DNA of 64,000 nt, taken from contig JADNRZ010000016.1 in NCBI GenBank assembly GCA_015501605.1, positions 434,001-498,000 on the forward strand, read 5' to 3'. A program made the position numbers and the translations under genes. Below, in pieces: positions 60,135-64,000 of the stretch. The DNA comes from Panaeolus papilionaceus. Its lineage: Eukaryota; Basidiomycota; Agaricomycetes; Agaricales. How positions within the stretch are numbered: position 1 is the stretch's first letter; each line of letters starts with the position of its first letter. The notes under the pieces were generated by a model. The model did no database searches, had not been told where the DNA came from, and worked only from the letters and a program-made list of their open reading frames with translations.

Positions 60135-61190
60135 GTGGAATCTAAACCAAGCACCACCACTGGCACGAGTCTGTTGCTCCTCGTGTTGTTAATTTTTTAT
60201 TTACATCAGATCATTGGAGGTAAGTCAGGTTCATCGGATCCTCAGATCCTCATAACTAAAAGATAACTAATCATTCCATGTATCCCAACTCACAGTTCCA
60301 TGGAAACTACACCAAAAATGCTGCCCTGCCACCGTCCATACCACCTCTCAACATCCCAACTCAGTGACCCTACATTCCCAGAGAGCAGATACCTCTCATC
60401 GCCTCGTCCAAACGCCAAAAACTCGAATTGCTCTTCCTCTTCCTCGTATTTCTGTCACCACTCCTCGGGGCCCTGGTCCCCCAGTATGCCACCTCCGCCG
60501 TCCTAGGTCCTGACGCCGTCTCATGGTTCACCACGGGTTTATTCGTGCTCGCTACGGGATGGACCACGGAGTCACCTCGTCAAGCGCATCTCAGAACACA
60601 GAGAGGATCTGCATGATTTCGCGCATTACCCTTCCCCAGGGCGCGATGCGCGTGAGTCAATGCATAAGGAACTGAGGAAGCGGGTGGAGGTGCTAGACGA
60701 AAGGGTGGCGAGGCTGAGGAGGAGGGTGAGGGGCGAGAGGGCGAGAGGGTGGTGATTCCGGGAGGAGCAAAGAGACTATTGAGGAGGTTGGTATACGACC
60801 TTGTCCCTGTATATGGTCAAAATTCTCTTCCTGCCCTATTTAATCCACGACCCTCAACGCATCTACTATCTCTTCACCTTCACAATGCGCGACACCACTT
60901 GTGTCTATCCCATAGGATGACTGCACTGCATCACCAAAAAGTCAATCGTGGTATGTCCGCAGTCGTTGCATGGCAAGCCAGAGGACCAAGCGTTAGAGTA
61001 TACAGAGAGACAACTCCGCAGACATTATACGAAGGCGCCCGTACACAAGCCCCATACAGAGGAATAGGATAACATATGTAGTACTGGGGCGCTGCGGAGT
61101 TCGTTCTCATCCGACCGTTTGGGCTCGTGAGCTGCGTTGTTGGGTTGCCTTTGAGGGCGGTGCGGAGAATGGTCTGGAGGAGATATTGGT
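60135..61190 (+). pseudogene. Decayed copy of the 11311 membrane-protein gene
   Basis: The start codon is changed (GTGGAATCTAAA for ATGGAGTCTAAA). Exon 1 has lost about 700 bp, joining the first codons to LLLLVLLIFYLHQII. The intron (GTAAGT..ACAG, about 60220-60295) is kept at the same place. Exon 2 has several frame changes (for example near 60570 and within the coiled coil) and large deletions. The C-terminal hydrophobic segment remains recognisable. Confidence 0.85.
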
Positions 61191-61529
61191 CACTCTTGGC
61201 TCTTAACAGAAAATCGAGAAAAACGGGACTCACAGTGTTATACAACATGTCGTACTGTATTCTGTCATTCTCTTTATTTACCATTCATGCATGCCTTCAC
61301 GATTTATCATTTGGAGTTGTACTCTTCGCTACGTCTCGACATCTTTTATCGTGTAAGTACTATTTTGTTTTTGTCCTTACCACTTAGTCCGTCCTCAGCC
61401 TTGTGTACTGCTCCTTTGCCATGTTTTATTTTTCTTTTCTATGTTGTGTATTCTTTGTACGTGTGTTCATCGGTGAGGCATTTATTATCGCACTCTCCTT
61501 TCAAATTACGCCGAAGCTACCTAATTATA

Positions 61530-61975
61530 CCCAGACTCAGCCCGAAATCTTAATATCATAAGCTCCACTCCTTCTCTTTCCCAACCGCACACAGTTAAGC
61601 GCTTCTTTTTGAAACACCAGTCACCACCCATCTTCCCCACCCACCTACTAAAGCCCTCGTCCTCCCCAAATCCTCTGTACGAGGCCCTATCCACCTGCCA
61701 ACCCTCTCCCACCTTCAACCTCTCCATTATCGAAACCCCACCCACCGAAAACCAACTCAAAGATATCGCGCCATTCAATCCTCTCCACAGTGAAAGAGAT
61801 TGTCCAGCTCGCAGAGAAAAATCCGAAGGCTTTGAAGTACCCCATTGCAGTGGATTGCGGGAACGGGAATGCGGCGGTGGGGGATGTGGAGGATGTGAAG
61901 CGGATTTTGGAGGAGATTAGGAAGAAGAGGGATGTGGAGGTGGTGGATCAGCCGAAAGGGTGGTTTATGCAAGTA
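61530..61975 (+). pseudogene. Fmp46-like (DUF1687) gene remnant 3
   Basis: FNLSIIETPPTENQLKDI, then VKEIVQLAEKNPKALKYPIA, VDCGNGNAAVGDVEDVKRIL and QPKGWFM are all readable but in two frames (61609-61780 and 61790 onward). The FTFLSAF segment seen at 13.6 and 48.6 kb is deleted. The expected stop after KGWFM is lost. Confidence 0.75.
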
Positions 61976-63738
61976 TTGGGGAGGGCGAGGGGAGGGGAGA
62001 CTCGGAGGGTGAGTGAAGGAGGGAAGGAGTGTATCTACAACTTGAACGGCAAAAGGATCTATTATCGATATCATCTGGGTGGATGTTGTATGGTATTTGA
62101 GTACATAGTTCACAATTGAAGTTGATATCGGTAGATGAATTAACTTCTTCACCATGGACGGTGAAAGTATTTGCTTTATAATCAAGGGGGAATGACGCAA
62201 CACTTATCATTGACAATGGGTTGCCGGTCTATGAAGTTTCAGGGAACAAGAAGTAGCACGTGGGAGCCAACTTTGCTTTCGGAGCTCACAGCCGGGTTGG
62301 TGCCTCTCGTGGATATTTTGCAAGGACCTCGTTTCGGGGGTTGGCAGTGTCATAATCTCTCTCTCGTCTCCGACTCCTTTTGAAATTGAACGTGCGATTC
62401 TGTGCTGTGCAGTGCGGGCAAGGAAGCCTTCTCGAATCTAGATTGCGAACCCGTTTGGTCGTTACTTGTGAGTCCATTGTCCGAAGGGTCGAGCTTGTTA
62501 ACGAGTTTAGCCAAAGCCTTCTCCTATTCATATCACTATTATCAGTTCTCAAGATCTCACGATGGACCTCGCTGATATCCCAGGTGCTTGCTGCCCTTGA
62601 GAGGCATTTCAAACAAACCAATTTCAAGAAACTATGGCAAATATTATTTTACACTTTGAGTCAAGGCTCTGGGTAAATATCTGGCATGAGCGTAGACGAG
62701 AAGTAATAAACATCAAGGTACACATTGGACTTCAAGTTTGCTCGAGACACTAGAAGACCGTCGTTTAGGATCCACCATTGTCAATGCATGTATCTCAGTG
62801 CAACAGAGGGCAGATTGGTGACTTTGAGTCCTAGCACTGCCCATGAGGCTGACGTCGAGACTTAAAGCCTCAGGGAAGGCCAATATTTCATTAATTCCCT
62901 GTCTGATGGATCACCGTGAATGCCAGACCCCGTAAACCACCTCAGTTGTCATCCACCAATGTTGGCCGATATCTCCATCGCGAATGGATTATCGGAGCCA
63001 ATTTCCTCTTTAAGGAAGTGAATAACTAATGGCACTCATGTGGCTGTGGGGGTCATCCGCGTCTGTCTGCAGAATCTGCAGAATCTGCGTGAACTTTGAG
63101 GAGCACTAGTGACAAGAATACCCGAGTGGTGGTCATTTCAAGTCCCTCCACCGGAAACACTCCGCTGTGCGCACCACTTCATCTTTTGCCTTCAAAAAAT
63201 ATGTACGTATTTAAAAGACCGAAATCTATGTCTTTGGAAAGTTTCAAGGCCAAAGGTTCAGTGCAAAAAAAAAAAAAATCACAATGTCCAAATACCGGAA
63301 AATTCCCCGAGTGATTATAGTAATTATGTTGGTTCAGCTTTGGTTTGATCTCAAGTTTCGGGCAAAAAATGCGATGGGTTTTGGTTCAAACGGTTGCGAA
63401 GGAATTCCGTTTAAACGGAAATTGAATCAATAAATATTTAAATAATACATCACTACTCGTCACATTATTCTTCACAAAAAAAAATTGGACACTACGTAAA
63501 CTATCTGAATTCCGCTATCAAAATACCCAGTTGAGTTCTCTATGATAGGTGATGAAACTACAAGAAATATACTTACTTCAATTTAATCCAGTAGTGGTAA
63601 TCAGCCCGTCGAACCAGTGTCAGGGGTCCTTCAACTGTATATTCCAATGTCGCCACCGTTTACGTCGAACTTAGTTACCGACTTCAAAGATCGAACTTAC
63701 CCCCTTTTGACCGATTCAACTTGAAGCGTCCTACTTAA
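61976..63738. other. Gene-free interval
   Basis: No open frame with recognisable content. A 12-A run lies near 63267-63280. Confidence 0.5.
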
Positions 63739-64000
63739 ATGGCCTCGTGTTTATGCCACATGTCCAGTATTTTGAGAGATATAAACTCGCTGTGACAAAA
63801 TCGAAAGAGATGTTTCCTCCAGACATCTATAAGGCTATCGTTCAATCAGTCCGCGACCTACATATAGCACTGTCACCCTGTAAAATCAAGGACAGCGAGA
63901 GTTACACGGGCTTCACATCACTCACCCGACGGCTCGCCTAAGCGCGCGCTTCTTCAATACTGGACCCACTGATACCCATCACATCTATGTTAAATCTTTC
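63739..64000 (+). CDS. Promoter and first codons of a third paralog (partial, runs off the window)
   Basis: 262 bp nearly identical to 51065-51326, the upstream region and start of the 51313 gene. The start codon would be at 63987, with codons Met-Leu-Asn-Leu matching Met-Ser-Asn-Leu. Only the first 14 nt of coding sequence are inside the window. The sharp left border at ATGGCCTCGTG indicates a recent duplication or transposition of the gene. Confidence 0.65.

Larger units (their letters stand above)
59735..61975 (+). repeat. Decayed duplicate of the 10.9-13.9 kb gene pair
   Basis: Promoter, membrane-protein gene and Fmp46-like gene appear in the same order and orientation as at 10915-13905, with many substitutions and indels. 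An old segmental duplication. Confidence 0.85.

Overview
The window looks like a stretch of nuclear genome from a basidiomycete fungus, most likely an Agaricomycete. The genes are cut by many 50-70 bp introns with GT..AG ends and CTRAY-like branch sites, and the recognisable families (DUF6589 partner of a RecQ-like helicase, fungal Helitron-type RepHel with a DUF6570-like region, Fmp46-like thioredoxin-fold protein, Fot1/pogo transposase) are typical of mushroom genomes. The region is very rich in mobile DNA; I see no bacterial genes, tRNA, rRNA or CRISPR array. No species can be named from the sequence alone.

Layout. 0-11 kb is transposon remnants: a decayed pogo/Fot1 element (990-4142), a 681-bp palindromic MITE (4993-5673), and a 3.6-kb non-coding inverted-repeat element (6943-10586, 5-bp target duplication). 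11.3-13.9 kb holds an intact two-exon host gene for a membrane/coiled-coil protein followed by a broken Fmp46-like gene. This pair is repeated, fully decayed, at 59.7-62.0 kb, and a third broken Fmp46-like copy lies at 48.2-48.9 kb.

The centrepiece is a candidate mobile element of 22.4 kb (16513-38921), bounded by a perfect 8-bp direct repeat (ACCACCGA), with a hairpin at each end and a 56-bp subterminal inverted repeat with one mismatch. Inside, all resolved genes keep open reading frames across introns: a protein of unknown function, three diverged paralogs of one 'LVxPW' family with the same six-exon/phase pattern, a nucleotidyltransferase-like protein, a class I ribonucleotide reductase small subunit (R2), and a 2419-aa Helitron-type Rep/PIF1 helicase. 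The R2 gene is cut by a second, 3.9-kb element with 1.37-kb inverted arms (23942-27868), the only lesion I found in the gene set. The combination of a Helitron-type replicase with inverted ends and a target duplication does not fit textbook Helitrons, and I regard this as the strongest candidate for an undescribed system.

Right of it, 39.0-40.8 and 51.3-52.9 kb carry two intact paralogs of a basidiomycete family of unknown function (one with an N-terminal Zn2Cys6-like cysteine cluster). The promoter and first codons of a third copy start at the window end. Between them lies a convergent RecQ helicase/DUF6589 pair (41.9-48.2 kb); the DUF6589 gene is interrupted by a ~500-bp repeat that can fold into a branched RNA and that recurs at 54.1 and 59.6 kb. 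55.3-59.2 kb is a 3.9-kb Harbinger-like non-autonomous element with a nested pogo MITE.
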